64,000 bases of DNA from Dactylococcopsis salina PCC 8305 (GTDB taxonomy: Bacteria > Cyanobacteriota > Cyanobacteriia > Cyanobacteriales > Rubidibacteraceae), in the NCBI RefSeq assembly GCF_000317615.1, contig NC_019780.1, forward strand, positions 186,001 to 250,000. Direction: 5' to 3'. The stretch's first letter is position 1. Each line of letters opens with the position of its first letter. The position numbers and the translations under genes are program-made. The notes under the pieces were generated by a model, which did not search any database, was not told the DNA's origin, and saw only the letters and a program-made list of their open reading frames with translations. This document shows, piece after piece, positions 33,763 through 41,757 of the stretch.

Positions 33763-35364
33763 TTAATGGTCATTAGTCAGTTGTAGTTGTAGGTTGGGTT
33801 CATCAAGGGGAATAATTTCGGTTTCTGGATAATAGAAGGAGAGAATTTCTTGCGCTGACCACCCTTGTTTGGCGAGATGATGCGCTCCAATTTGACTTAA
33901 ACCGACTCCATGTCCGAAACCACCACCAATAAACCGATAACCTTGTAATTCACCGTTACTTTTTAGCACGGGATCAATATAAAACAGGGTACTACGCGGC
34001 GGACCGAATGCACTACGGACTTCTGTTTTTTCTAAGGTAATGATTCCTTTCTCGGTTTCCACTTCCATTTCTAAAATCCGTCCAGAACGCGATCGAGCGG
34101 TTACTCTCATTTCTTCAATGGTTGTCACTGTCTCTGCGTCTGGATGATTAATGCGTTTCAAATACCGATTTAAATCCTCACTCAAGTTCTCAATACTGCT
34201 TTCCCGTCGCCAACGAAACGCCCGACTTCCCGTTTCATTAAACCCTTGTTGCTGATTGATAAAGGCGCGAAAATTCTTTTCTTGATTCAGGGGACGTTTT
34301 TCTAAATCCCAAACCCCATAAGTGGAATCCACCACCGATCGTAAATAAGGACGTTGACCACCATCCCAAATGTCACTAAAAAACGCTGTAACTCCCCCAG
34401 TAGTAGAAGAATAAAGCGCATCAACTAACTGATTCTCATAGGTTAACACTTGTTTTGCGGTTGCTTTGATCGCGCGATCGGTGCGCTGATTGGTATCACT
34501 TAATCCCCAATACACCTGACAATGAGTATTGGCGCAAATCTCATAATCATCTGCTTTAAACCGATGAAGATTCCGCAGCGCATAGGTTCGCGCAATAATC
34601 GCTTGTGCTTTCACCGCTTCTAAAGGAGCATTCGGTCCGATTTCATGCGGCACCACCCCTCGTAAATAAGTCTCGACGGGAACGAGATTCACTAGGGTAT
34701 AATTCCCATAAGAGTTCGGCTGTAACCGCAAACTGCCAGGATAAAGTCGTTTTGGCGCATCACTACCGTTAACATAAATGCGCTTTTCTGGATGACGAAT
34801 CTCTAATTTTTCTGGGGTGTAGCGTTTCCCTGACACAACAAAAGATGCGGTCACTAACTCCTCTAAAACTTCGGTTTCGATATAGGGCGTTTCATAACCA
34901 TCATCCCTCAAACTTTCCAACAACAATCGCCGTAACAAAGGAGAATTATACACCTCAGTATCCGCCCAAACTTGCCAACGTCCAGGTTGTGTCACCTCTA
35001 CTTTTAAACCCAACGCTTCCCAAGTTTTGGCACTGGTTTCGGCGGTTTCAAAGGTGGCGTGATCACTTAAAACGATTTTTTCTCTCACTTTTGGCTTGGT
35101 CAGAGGGACGGTTTCAATTTCCAACGTCAGGCGATCGGTTTTTAAGGTTTGGCTTTCTCCGTTTTCCTCAAACGTCAGGGTTAGGGGATCACCATTCGGA
35201 CTGGTGATCACCATTTCATCTTTTAATTCCTCACCAAACCGTTGGATTACTCCCACTTCGATCGGGAACGGATCACTGGCGATCGCCCTTAACTGAGTAC
35301 AAACACTGAGCAATCCCATCACCGAAACCCCAACCCACAATCCGAACTTGCGTTTTTGATTCAT
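33763..35364 (-). CDS. SpoIID/LytB-domain protein, probable peptidoglycan-acting
   Basis: A 533-residue exported protein with an N-terminal hydrophobic signal (KFGLWVGVSVMGLLSVCTQL). A beta-rich region to about 230 precedes the SpoIID domain: VVPHEIGPNAPLEAVKAQAI, ARTYALRNLHRF, CQVYWGLSDTN, VLTYENQLVDALYSSTTGG, and the C-terminal IGGGFGHGVGLSQIGAHHLA with LSFYYPETE. SpoIID relatives are lytic transglycosylases acting on glycan strands, with catalytic Glu in the first motif (PHEI). Cyanobacterial members are widespread and of undefined role, perhaps in cell-wall remodelling. Single gene. Confidence 0.9.
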   Translation of the reverse strand: MNQKRKFGLWVGVSVMGLLSVCTQLRAIASDPFPIEVGVIQRFGEELKDEMVITSPNGDPLTLTFEENGESQTLKTDRLTLEIETVPLTKPKVREKIVLSDHATFETAETSAKTWEALGLKVEVTQPGRWQVWADTEVYNSPLLRRLLLESLRDDGYETPYIETEVLEELVTASFVVSGKRYTPEKLEIRHPEKRIYVNGSDAPKRLYPGSLRLQPNSYGNYTLVNLVPVETYLRGVVPHEIGPNAPLEAVKAQAIIARTYALRNLHRFKADDYEICANTHCQVYWGLSDTNQRTDRAIKATAKQVLTYENQLVDALYSSTTGGVTAFFSDIWDGGQRPYLRSVVDSTYGVWDLEKRPLNQEKNFRAFINQQQGFNETGSRAFRWRRESSIENLSEDLNRYLKRINHPDAETVTTIEEMRVTARSRSGRILEMEVETEKGIITLEKTEVRSAFGPPRSTLFYIDPVLKSNGELQGYRFIGGGFGHGVGLSQIGAHHLAKQGWSAQEILSFYYPETEIIPLDEPNLQLQLTNDH

Positions 35365-35401
35365 CTATTCTTCGTGCTGGAGACTCCCTCTATACCGAAG
35401 G

Positions 35402-36499
35402 TTAGTGGGAGAGGAAAGCACGTCCTCCATTCAGTGTGTTTACGATTAAGTTTGTTGAACGCTTCAAAACTTGAGTGTTCTTAGCTGAAAATTGTCCCAG
35501 TCTTTTCCAATCAAAATCGGAAACCGATACTTGAGTTTTTGTATCACCAGAAACCCAACCTCTGAACTTAACTCCTTTCCTTTCAGTTTCGACATAATCC
35601 CCCTTGCGAACATTATGTCGAGTTACTGTTCCTCCATACTTTCGTCTTACTGCATCTTTAGCAGGAAGCATTAAGTGAAGTTGACGGCGACTAATTGGAG
35701 GTCTTTTAATTACTGAAAAAGGAGCATTAGTGATCTCAACACTTCCTTCAAACCATCCTTTGTCTCCTTTTAGATATTTGTATTTTAAGAACTGATATGA
35801 AGCTAAAGCCACTCCATCAACGGCATGAGTAGCAGGAGTTTGACTAGACTTATTTCGGTCTTTCTCTAGCCCAAGAGTGTCTCTTCTTTTTGCGGTTTCC
35901 CAACCGTGTTTAATGGTGACGGGGGCAATGCTTGGTAGCCACTGTTCCGTGATCACCTTTTGACCCACCATAACGGGAGAGAAACCCTGATCTCCTCTGG
36001 CTTTAACAATTTCGTAGATGATTGAGGAAATGGGGAAAAGTTGAGATAACTCCTTGACTACTCGGTATTCTAGTTGTCGATTCGCTTTAATGCTGGGAGG
36101 AAGTTTGTGACCGCAACGGTTGTTGAACCGCTTCTGTCGGTGAGCGCGTTGGTCAAATGGTAGTTTACGATTGATTCGTCTTCCTCTTCTACTACGACGC
36201 ATCATGGCTCGGGTTTCCATGCGGTTTTTTACCCGTTGAAATGGCAACTCTAGATGAGCCGTGAATAGGGTGGCTTTTGAAGACTGAACTCCAATTCCTG
36301 AGTAATGCTTCCCTGGGTCGATTCCCACCGCTATGGGTTGGGTTTCTTTTCCAGAGTCAATAGTTAACTGGACTGCGAAGGAATGTAAGTCGTTTTTGTA
36401 AACTACCGCTTTTCCTTCGTTGAGCCAACGTCGAGCGCGACTGGATTTGGTAGGCATTAATGGTTTTCCGTCTTTACTGATAACTGGAACACGATACAT
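35402..36499 (-). CDS. isrB: IsrB-like RNA-guided nickase (IscB relative without HNH)
   Basis: 365 residues from the ATG at 36497-36499. N-terminal PLMP domain (KDGKPLMPTKSSRARRWLNE), RuvC-I Asp61 (AVGIDPGKHYSG), arginine-rich bridge helix at 100-112 (RRSRRGRRINRK), RuvC-II Glu163 (IIYEIVKARG), RuvC-III His225/Asp228 (ATHAVDGVA), and a C-terminal beta domain. No HNH domain separates RuvC-II and RuvC-III, which are about 60 residues apart, as in IsrB rather than IscB. Known IsrB proteins nick the non-target strand using an omega RNA encoded just upstream. The frame is open 45 codons further upstream through that RNA region, but that part is not family-like. Confidence 0.82.
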   Translation of the reverse strand: MYRVPVISKDGKPLMPTKSSRARRWLNEGKAVVYKNDLHSFAVQLTIDSGKETQPIAVGIDPGKHYSGIGVQSSKATLFTAHLELPFQRVKNRMETRAMMRRSRRGRRINRKLPFDQRAHRQKRFNNRCGHKLPPSIKANRQLEYRVVKELSQLFPISSIIYEIVKARGDQGFSPVMVGQKVITEQWLPSIAPVTIKHGWETAKRRDTLGLEKDRNKSSQTPATHAVDGVALASYQFLKYKYLKGDKGWFEGSVEITNAPFSVIKRPPISRRQLHLMLPAKDAVRRKYGGTVTRHNVRKGDYVETERKGVKFRGWVSGDTKTQVSVSDFDWKRLGQFSAKNTQVLKRSTNLIVNTLNGGRAFLSH

Positions 36500-36755
36500 T
36501 GGTATAACCCTTTCGTGATAAAGTTTTAAGTCTCCTCGCCCACCTTGACTAAGATGCGCGGAATGCGCCACCGCGTTCCTGCCCGAATCGAATTCGGGCA
36601 GGGTCGGCGGTCCCTTCTTAAGGCAACCTTCCAACAGGTTTTAGAGAGGTACAAACTAGAGAAGTATTTGTACGTCCGTACCAAGTCAAGGCTCAACGGG
36701 CTATTCAAGTTTTTAAGATAGCATTGGAACTATCAATCTTCCGCTATAGTTCCCA
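36500..36755 (-). ncRNA. Predicted omega RNA upstream of isrB
   Basis: The 260-bp spacer is GC-rich and highly foldable. An 11-bp perfect stem lies at 36578-36588/36592-36602 (CCTGCCCGAAT/ATTCGGGCAGG). Around it ACCGC/GCGGT pairs, and an 8-bp long-range pair CCTTGACT (36543-36550) with AGTCAAGG (36684-36691) encloses the whole. ATAGC/GCTAT forms a further hairpin near 36723-36748. IscB/IsrB omega RNAs lie here, just 5' of the gene, with the guide at their 5' end taken from flanking DNA. The 5' boundary (about 36755) is at the end of the CheA-like gene and is approximate. Confidence 0.68.
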
Positions 36756-36760
36756 AGAAC

Positions 36761-39499
36761 TTAGCGGGAGTTCTTGAAATTCTCACCTCTGAGCATTCGT
36801 TTGGCTGCATCTAGCAACACCTCTTCCAAATAAGGCTTGGTAAAATACCCTTTTGCACCCAGACGAGATGCCATTTGTCGGTGACGTTCTGCTCCTCGTG
36901 AGGTTAACATCCCGATCGGCAACTCCGCAAACCGTTCTTCCTCTTTAATCCGAGATAACAACTCTAACCCGTCCATGCGTGGCATTTCAATGTCACAGAA
37001 CATCATATCGCAAGCTAAACCAGCGCGAAGTTTTTCCCAAGCCTCTTTCCCATCACGAGCTTGTTCCACCCGATATCCTGCTTTTGAGAAGGTCATCGAG
37101 AGTAATTCTCGAACCGTAATCGAGTCATCCACAATTAACACCATGGGTTCGGCTTCACCCTCTTCTAACTGCGAGGCTTTCTCTTGTTGGGCTCGCATGG
37201 CAGTCATCACATCTTTTCGCACTCGTCCATAGAACAGAGCAATTAATTCCAAAACATCCGCGATCGTCATCACTGTACCATCGGAAGTAACCGTCGCACC
37301 CGATACTCCCACTGGTTTTGGAACCGGACCGGAAAGCTGTTTAATTACAATCTCTTGCTGTCCTAACACTTGATCCACCTGTACCGCAATCAAATTCCCT
37401 GTACTGCGGAGAACCACCACTGAAATCTCATCCGTTTCCGATTGGGCTGCAAAAACATTGGTACGGGTAAGCGTGCGATTATAAGAAAGGAGTTCCGACA
37501 AATGCTTAAAGGGAAGAAGGGTTGAGCTTCTTTGCCAACGAATGAACCGTTCTCCTTTCTGATTGACCTTAATATTCTCCTTACTGGTTTCAAACTTATC
37601 TTCCACCCCATCCATCGGGAAAGCAATACTAGATTGATTGAGCTGACAACATAAAGCAGTAGTAATACTCAAAGTCAGAGGAAGGTTGATCAGAAACTTC
37701 GTTCCCTTGCCAGGGGTAGAATCAATATTGATGCTACCTCGGAGCTTACTTAAAGAAGAATGCACCACATCCATTCCGACACCGCGTCCCGCTAAATCAT
37801 CTGCTTGATCTTTGGTACTAAAACCAGGATGGAAAATAAAGTCAAAGATATCAATATCGGGTAAACTACGAGCATCTGCTTCGGAGATTAAACCTTTCTC
37901 TACTGCTTTGCGTCGAATCCGAATTGGATCAAGTCCAGCGCCATCATCAGAAATGGAAATAATGCTGTTATTGCCTTGGTGATGTGCTTTTACCTTAATC
38001 ACTCCTGCTTCTGGTTTTCCATTATTGATTCTCTCTTCTGGAGACTCTACCCCATGAGCAATGGCATTATTAACCAAATGGGTCATTGGGTCATAAAGTT
38101 CCTCTAAAATCACCTTATCCACCAGTGTATCTTTTCCTTCTACTTGCAGTTTTGCTTTTTTATTTAACTTCAGAGAAATATTCCGCACGGCGCGAGGAAG
38201 ACGATCGGCCACTTCCGAGAAAGGAACCATGCGAGCGGCGGTAAACCCTTCTTGTAAACTGGTGGTCACTTGACGGAAAATTCTCGCTTCTTGCTCTACT
38301 TCATCTACTAAAAACTCAAGATCAGAGGTGGATTCTCGCACTCGTACAATTAACTCAATCATTTCTTGAGAGAGTAAATGGAAACCACTAAACCGATCCA
38401 TTTCTAAGGGATCATACTCCGCTTGATGATTTTGCTCTGAGTTAGAGCGATTTCCCCCATCATTCCCATTGGCGCTCACGGTGGTGAGGCGACGGATACT
38501 GTTTGATTTACTGGCTAACAGGGAGTTTTCCAACAAAGACCGTTCATAAAGGTCTTGCATTCGCACTCCCAAGTCATTCAGATTACTGACTTGTTCTAAT
38601 AAGTTATCTAAGAAGCGTCGTAATCGTTCTTGGTCTTGTTCTAAACTATTACGGTTAACCACCAATTCCCCAATTAAGTTATTGAGGTTGTCCATTAGGC
38701 GCGCGGGGACTTTAATGGTTTGTTCAAATAGACTTGCTCCTGCTTTGGCTGGGGTCGGTGCTGGTGCGACGGTTGGCGTGGCTGGTTCTTCTTCTTTTGC
38801 TGTTGGAGATACTGCTTCGGGTTCTGTGGTCAGTCTTGGGGCTTCTTCAATGTAAACTTCGATCGCGGTGACATCTAAGGTTTGTTCTTCTGCTTGCGGT
38901 GAGGCTTCTATCACTTCTGAAAGGTGATTCATGCCCAGATAATCGGGAAAAGCATTCGCCGTCGTCTCAACCACCTGCTGGTTATAGCCTTCGATCAAGG
39001 TGGGAGCTTCCTCCTCTTGAAATAGAGTTAAACTTTCTGGGTTTTCTTCTGCTTCTTCGTGTAAAATGCGAGTTTTGAGGTAGTTTCTCGCCTCATTCAG
39101 GGTTGGTTGTAATCCTTTATAGACTTCTTGTTCTACCTGTTTTGTGTATTCTGTTGGCGCTTGAGACATGGCGTGCATATCTACTAAACCTTGAAAGGTA
39201 TCAAACACACGCCATAATAATTCTTCTAAGTGTTTATCACTCACCACCGACGCGGTTCGCATCACCCCAAAACAGTCCTCGAAAAACTGCGCGATTTGTT
39301 GGATTGTCTCCATTTCATGGGTAACAGCGCCTGTGTTGATAAATTCCGCCGCTTGGTATAAAATTTGCAGGGTTTCGGGTGGTTTTATGACACCTGACAG
39401 GTTTAATAACCCACGCTCGATCGTTTCGAGATGGGTTTTGGCTTGCTCTAGATATTGATTTCGATCGAGGTTTTGGGGCTGATTTCGCTGCATGGTCAC
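36761..39499 (-). CDS. CheA-like hybrid histidine kinase with C-terminal receiver (PilL-C/TaxAY-like)
   Basis: 912 residues, a chemotaxis/phototaxis-type kinase. A degenerate Hpt domain at 12-110 (LYQAAEFINTGAVTHEME) has Glu52 where the phosphoacceptor His should be. After a P/T/E-rich linker (about 200-250) come the dimerisation domain (LEQDQERLRRFLDNLLEQ), HATPase with NNAIAHGVESPEER near 475 and DLAGRGVGMDVV, CheW-like domain (about 610-745), and a receiver with VDDS, phosphoacceptor in CDIEMPRMDG near 838 and TKPY. Cyanobacterial PilL-C proteins controlling type IV pilus motility have this layout. No che neighbours here, and the 3' end abuts the IsrB element. Confidence 0.9.
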   Translation of the reverse strand: MTMQRNQPQNLDRNQYLEQAKTHLETIERGLLNLSGVIKPPETLQILYQAAEFINTGAVTHEMETIQQIAQFFEDCFGVMRTASVVSDKHLEELLWRVFDTFQGLVDMHAMSQAPTEYTKQVEQEVYKGLQPTLNEARNYLKTRILHEEAEENPESLTLFQEEEAPTLIEGYNQQVVETTANAFPDYLGMNHLSEVIEASPQAEEQTLDVTAIEVYIEEAPRLTTEPEAVSPTAKEEEPATPTVAPAPTPAKAGASLFEQTIKVPARLMDNLNNLIGELVVNRNSLEQDQERLRRFLDNLLEQVSNLNDLGVRMQDLYERSLLENSLLASKSNSIRRLTTVSANGNDGGNRSNSEQNHQAEYDPLEMDRFSGFHLLSQEMIELIVRVRESTSDLEFLVDEVEQEARIFRQVTTSLQEGFTAARMVPFSEVADRLPRAVRNISLKLNKKAKLQVEGKDTLVDKVILEELYDPMTHLVNNAIAHGVESPEERINNGKPEAGVIKVKAHHQGNNSIISISDDGAGLDPIRIRRKAVEKGLISEADARSLPDIDIFDFIFHPGFSTKDQADDLAGRGVGMDVVHSSLSKLRGSINIDSTPGKGTKFLINLPLTLSITTALCCQLNQSSIAFPMDGVEDKFETSKENIKVNQKGERFIRWQRSSTLLPFKHLSELLSYNRTLTRTNVFAAQSETDEISVVVLRSTGNLIAVQVDQVLGQQEIVIKQLSGPVPKPVGVSGATVTSDGTVMTIADVLELIALFYGRVRKDVMTAMRAQQEKASQLEEGEAEPMVLIVDDSITVRELLSMTFSKAGYRVEQARDGKEAWEKLRAGLACDMMFCDIEMPRMDGLELLSRIKEEERFAELPIGMLTSRGAERHRQMASRLGAKGYFTKPYLEEVLLDAAKRMLRGENFKNSR

Positions 39500-39571
39500 T
39501 TTTTTTCCCTTTTGGCTCGGAATAGGTCGGTGGCGATCGTTGACTCTGTTATCCCGTATTTTAACGCGATT

Positions 39572-40504
39572 TTATTTTTCTTGGAAATAGCCAAAATCAG
39601 CGACTTGTCTGGCTGACTCTCGCCATTTTGATTGTACCCTGACAAACAATTCTAAATAAATTTTTCCTGCAATTATTTTCTGCATTTCTTCCCGTGCTGC
39701 TGTGCCAATTTTTTTGAGCATTCCCCCTTTTTTTCCGATTAAAATCCCTTTCTGGGACGATCGTTCGACATTAATGGTTGCTCGAATTGTGGTTAAGTCT
39801 TTTTCTTCTGCCATGTCATCAATGACAATCGCCACTGAGTGAGGCACTTCTTGGCGGGTTTCTCGTAGGATTTGTTCTCGGATTAATTCTGCCATCACCA
39901 GCCGTTCTGGTTGATCGCTGACTAATTCTGGTGGATAATAATAGGGGCCAATTTCTAAGTTTTCTTGCAGTTTTTCTTGTAATTTCGGTAATCCCACACC
40001 CGTTAAGGCGGAAAATTCTAAATACTCCCATGCTCGATCGGGTAAAATTTCTTGATAGCTCGATCGATTTTTTTCCGTTTGTTCTTCTGATAATAAATCA
40101 ATTTTATTTAATCCCACTAATACAGGAACTTTTGTCTTTTTCAATAACTCAATAATATAGCGATCGCCGCCGCCTGCTGGTGATGATCCATCCACGACAA
40201 ATAAAATTAAATCCACCGCATCGATCGTGCTTTGAGCATTTTTAACAATCACTTTTCCTAACTCGTGATGGGGTTTATGAATCCCTGGGGTATCCACAAA
40301 AATCATCTGGGCTTTTTCTGTGGTTAAAATCCCTCGTAACCGATTGCGGGTGGTTTGCGCCACAGGAGAAGTAATCGCCACTTTTTCGCCTACCAATTCA
40401 TTCATTAAGGTAGATTTTCCCACATTCGGTCGCCCAATTAAACCAATAAATCCCGACTTAAAATCGGGAGGCGCGATCGGAATTTGTCCAACTTCATTAC
40501 TCAT
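39572..40504 (-). CDS. era: GTPase Era
   Basis: Ribosome assembly GTPase that binds the 3' end of 16S rRNA. 310 residues: G1 GRPNVGKST (24-32), G2 region TRNRLRGI, G3 DTPGIHKPHHELG (72-84), G4 NKID, G5 SALTG, then a KH domain from about 220 (REQILRETRQEVPHSVAIVI, GILIGKKGGMLKKIGTAARE, VQSKWRESARQVADFGY). Complete. Its start overlaps the end of the upstream aspartoacylase-like gene by 8 nt, so the two are cotranscribed. Confidence 0.96.
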   Translation of the reverse strand: MSNEVGQIPIAPPDFKSGFIGLIGRPNVGKSTLMNELVGEKVAITSPVAQTTRNRLRGILTTEKAQMIFVDTPGIHKPHHELGKVIVKNAQSTIDAVDLILFVVDGSSPAGGGDRYIIELLKKTKVPVLVGLNKIDLLSEEQTEKNRSSYQEILPDRAWEYLEFSALTGVGLPKLQEKLQENLEIGPYYYPPELVSDQPERLVMAELIREQILRETRQEVPHSVAIVIDDMAEEKDLTTIRATINVERSSQKGILIGKKGGMLKKIGTAAREEMQKIIAGKIYLELFVRVQSKWRESARQVADFGYFQEK

Positions 40505-41645
40505 TATTTCCTTCCTTTTCTAACATCGTTAATACATATTCTCCTTCATTCACCGCTTCATTTGTTCCTCGATCGAAAATCCAACCCGAAGCCTCAGCTT
40601 TTACCTCCACAATCTCTGGCTGTTTTCCTTTTTTATTAAACTCTAAAATTTGATAAATCACCTCTCCCGCTACCACATTTGTTTGTAATTGCAGACAATT
40701 TTTAACAATCCCTCCTGTAGGCGCGTAGTATTCCTTAAGTTGATTTTTCGTCACCAACTGAAGCGGATGTTTTTCCGTATGTGTGAGGGGAAAATCAGAC
40801 ACCTTAACCACCCCAAGACTTGCCAAATAATTTTTAATTCCTTGCACCCCTTTTTCCACAGAATCGGATTTAGCAGACATTCCATTTCCTAATTCTAACG
40901 TCCAAGACGCTAACCCTAAATCAAGATTGCGTCCTAAATTTTTAAACACCTTTTTTAAGGAAAGCCAAGGTTTAATAAACGCTTCATCAAAGGTATATCC
41001 TTTGGGTTGATTGACCAGAATTCCCACATCGAGTAAAAAATTTTGAGTCATTGCTTCTTGACCTGGAAAAGTAAACAAATAATCAACCCCTTGATTGCTA
41101 GAACTATGAATATCAATCACGATTTTTGCATCTAAACAAAGGGATTGTAACACCTGCTGATATTTTACCGAATAAGGAACAGCACTGGCTTGTTTTCTCC
41201 ACTGGATATTCTCTTCTAATCGAGTTTTAATCCGATGGAGATAATTCTGATAAATGGTTTCGTGATCTGCTTCTAAATGATCCTTAGCAAAATGATAAAT
41301 ATCTTCCTTTTCCGTATCATAATCCCAAAAAATCCGATTCCAGTCTTTACCATCATAACTGTTATAACGACCCGAATTAAAGAAATGAGAGCGTTGATTC
41401 ATTCCCAGAGGATTACAAGCTGGAACTAACCAAACTTCACCGAATAACTGTTCTTCATCCAGACTAATGAGCCAATCTAACAGTTGTTTGATGACAACAT
41501 TTCCGACAATTTCCGCACCATGTAAATTAGCTTGAATGTAAATTTTCTGGTCGGTTTTTTTGCCCAAAAATTGATAGACTTGTAAAGCAAGATTGTCACC
41601 AGAAGAGAGACGCAAGAGATTGATCGTTTTAATTTGAGGTTGCAT
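40497..41645 (-). CDS. Succinylglutamate desuccinylase/aspartoacylase family (M14-like) protein
   Basis: A 382-residue zinc carboxypeptidase-fold protein. NLHGAEIVGN provides the His-x2-Glu zinc pair (about 39-42), VWLVPACNPLGMNQRSHFF the conserved NP-x-x-x-R substrate loop, VIDIHSS the third zinc His, and TLELGNGMSA the catalytic Glu region. The C-terminal beta domain (about 300-380, AEASGWIFDRGTNEAVNEGE) is usual for this family. Members remove acyl groups from amino acids or trim peptides; substrate unknown. Overlaps era by 8 nt. Confidence 0.85.
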   Translation of the reverse strand: MQPQIKTINLLRLSSGDNLALQVYQFLGKKTDQKIYIQANLHGAEIVGNVVIKQLLDWLISLDEEQLFGEVWLVPACNPLGMNQRSHFFNSGRYNSYDGKDWNRIFWDYDTEKEDIYHFAKDHLEADHETIYQNYLHRIKTRLEENIQWRKQASAVPYSVKYQQVLQSLCLDAKIVIDIHSSSNQGVDYLFTFPGQEAMTQNFLLDVGILVNQPKGYTFDEAFIKPWLSLKKVFKNLGRNLDLGLASWTLELGNGMSAKSDSVEKGVQGIKNYLASLGVVKVSDFPLTHTEKHPLQLVTKNQLKEYYAPTGGIVKNCLQLQTNVVAGEVIYQILEFNKKGKQPEIVEVKAEASGWIFDRGTNEAVNEGEYVLTMLEKEGNNE

Positions 41646-41757
41646 GGCAAGAATTGTTTATAATTACTAATTAATTTCTGTAGGCAAAACAGTAACCTTA
41701 ATGTCAAAATCAATAACAGATTAATAACGGTTATTAAAGGCGGGAGGAGAAACCACC

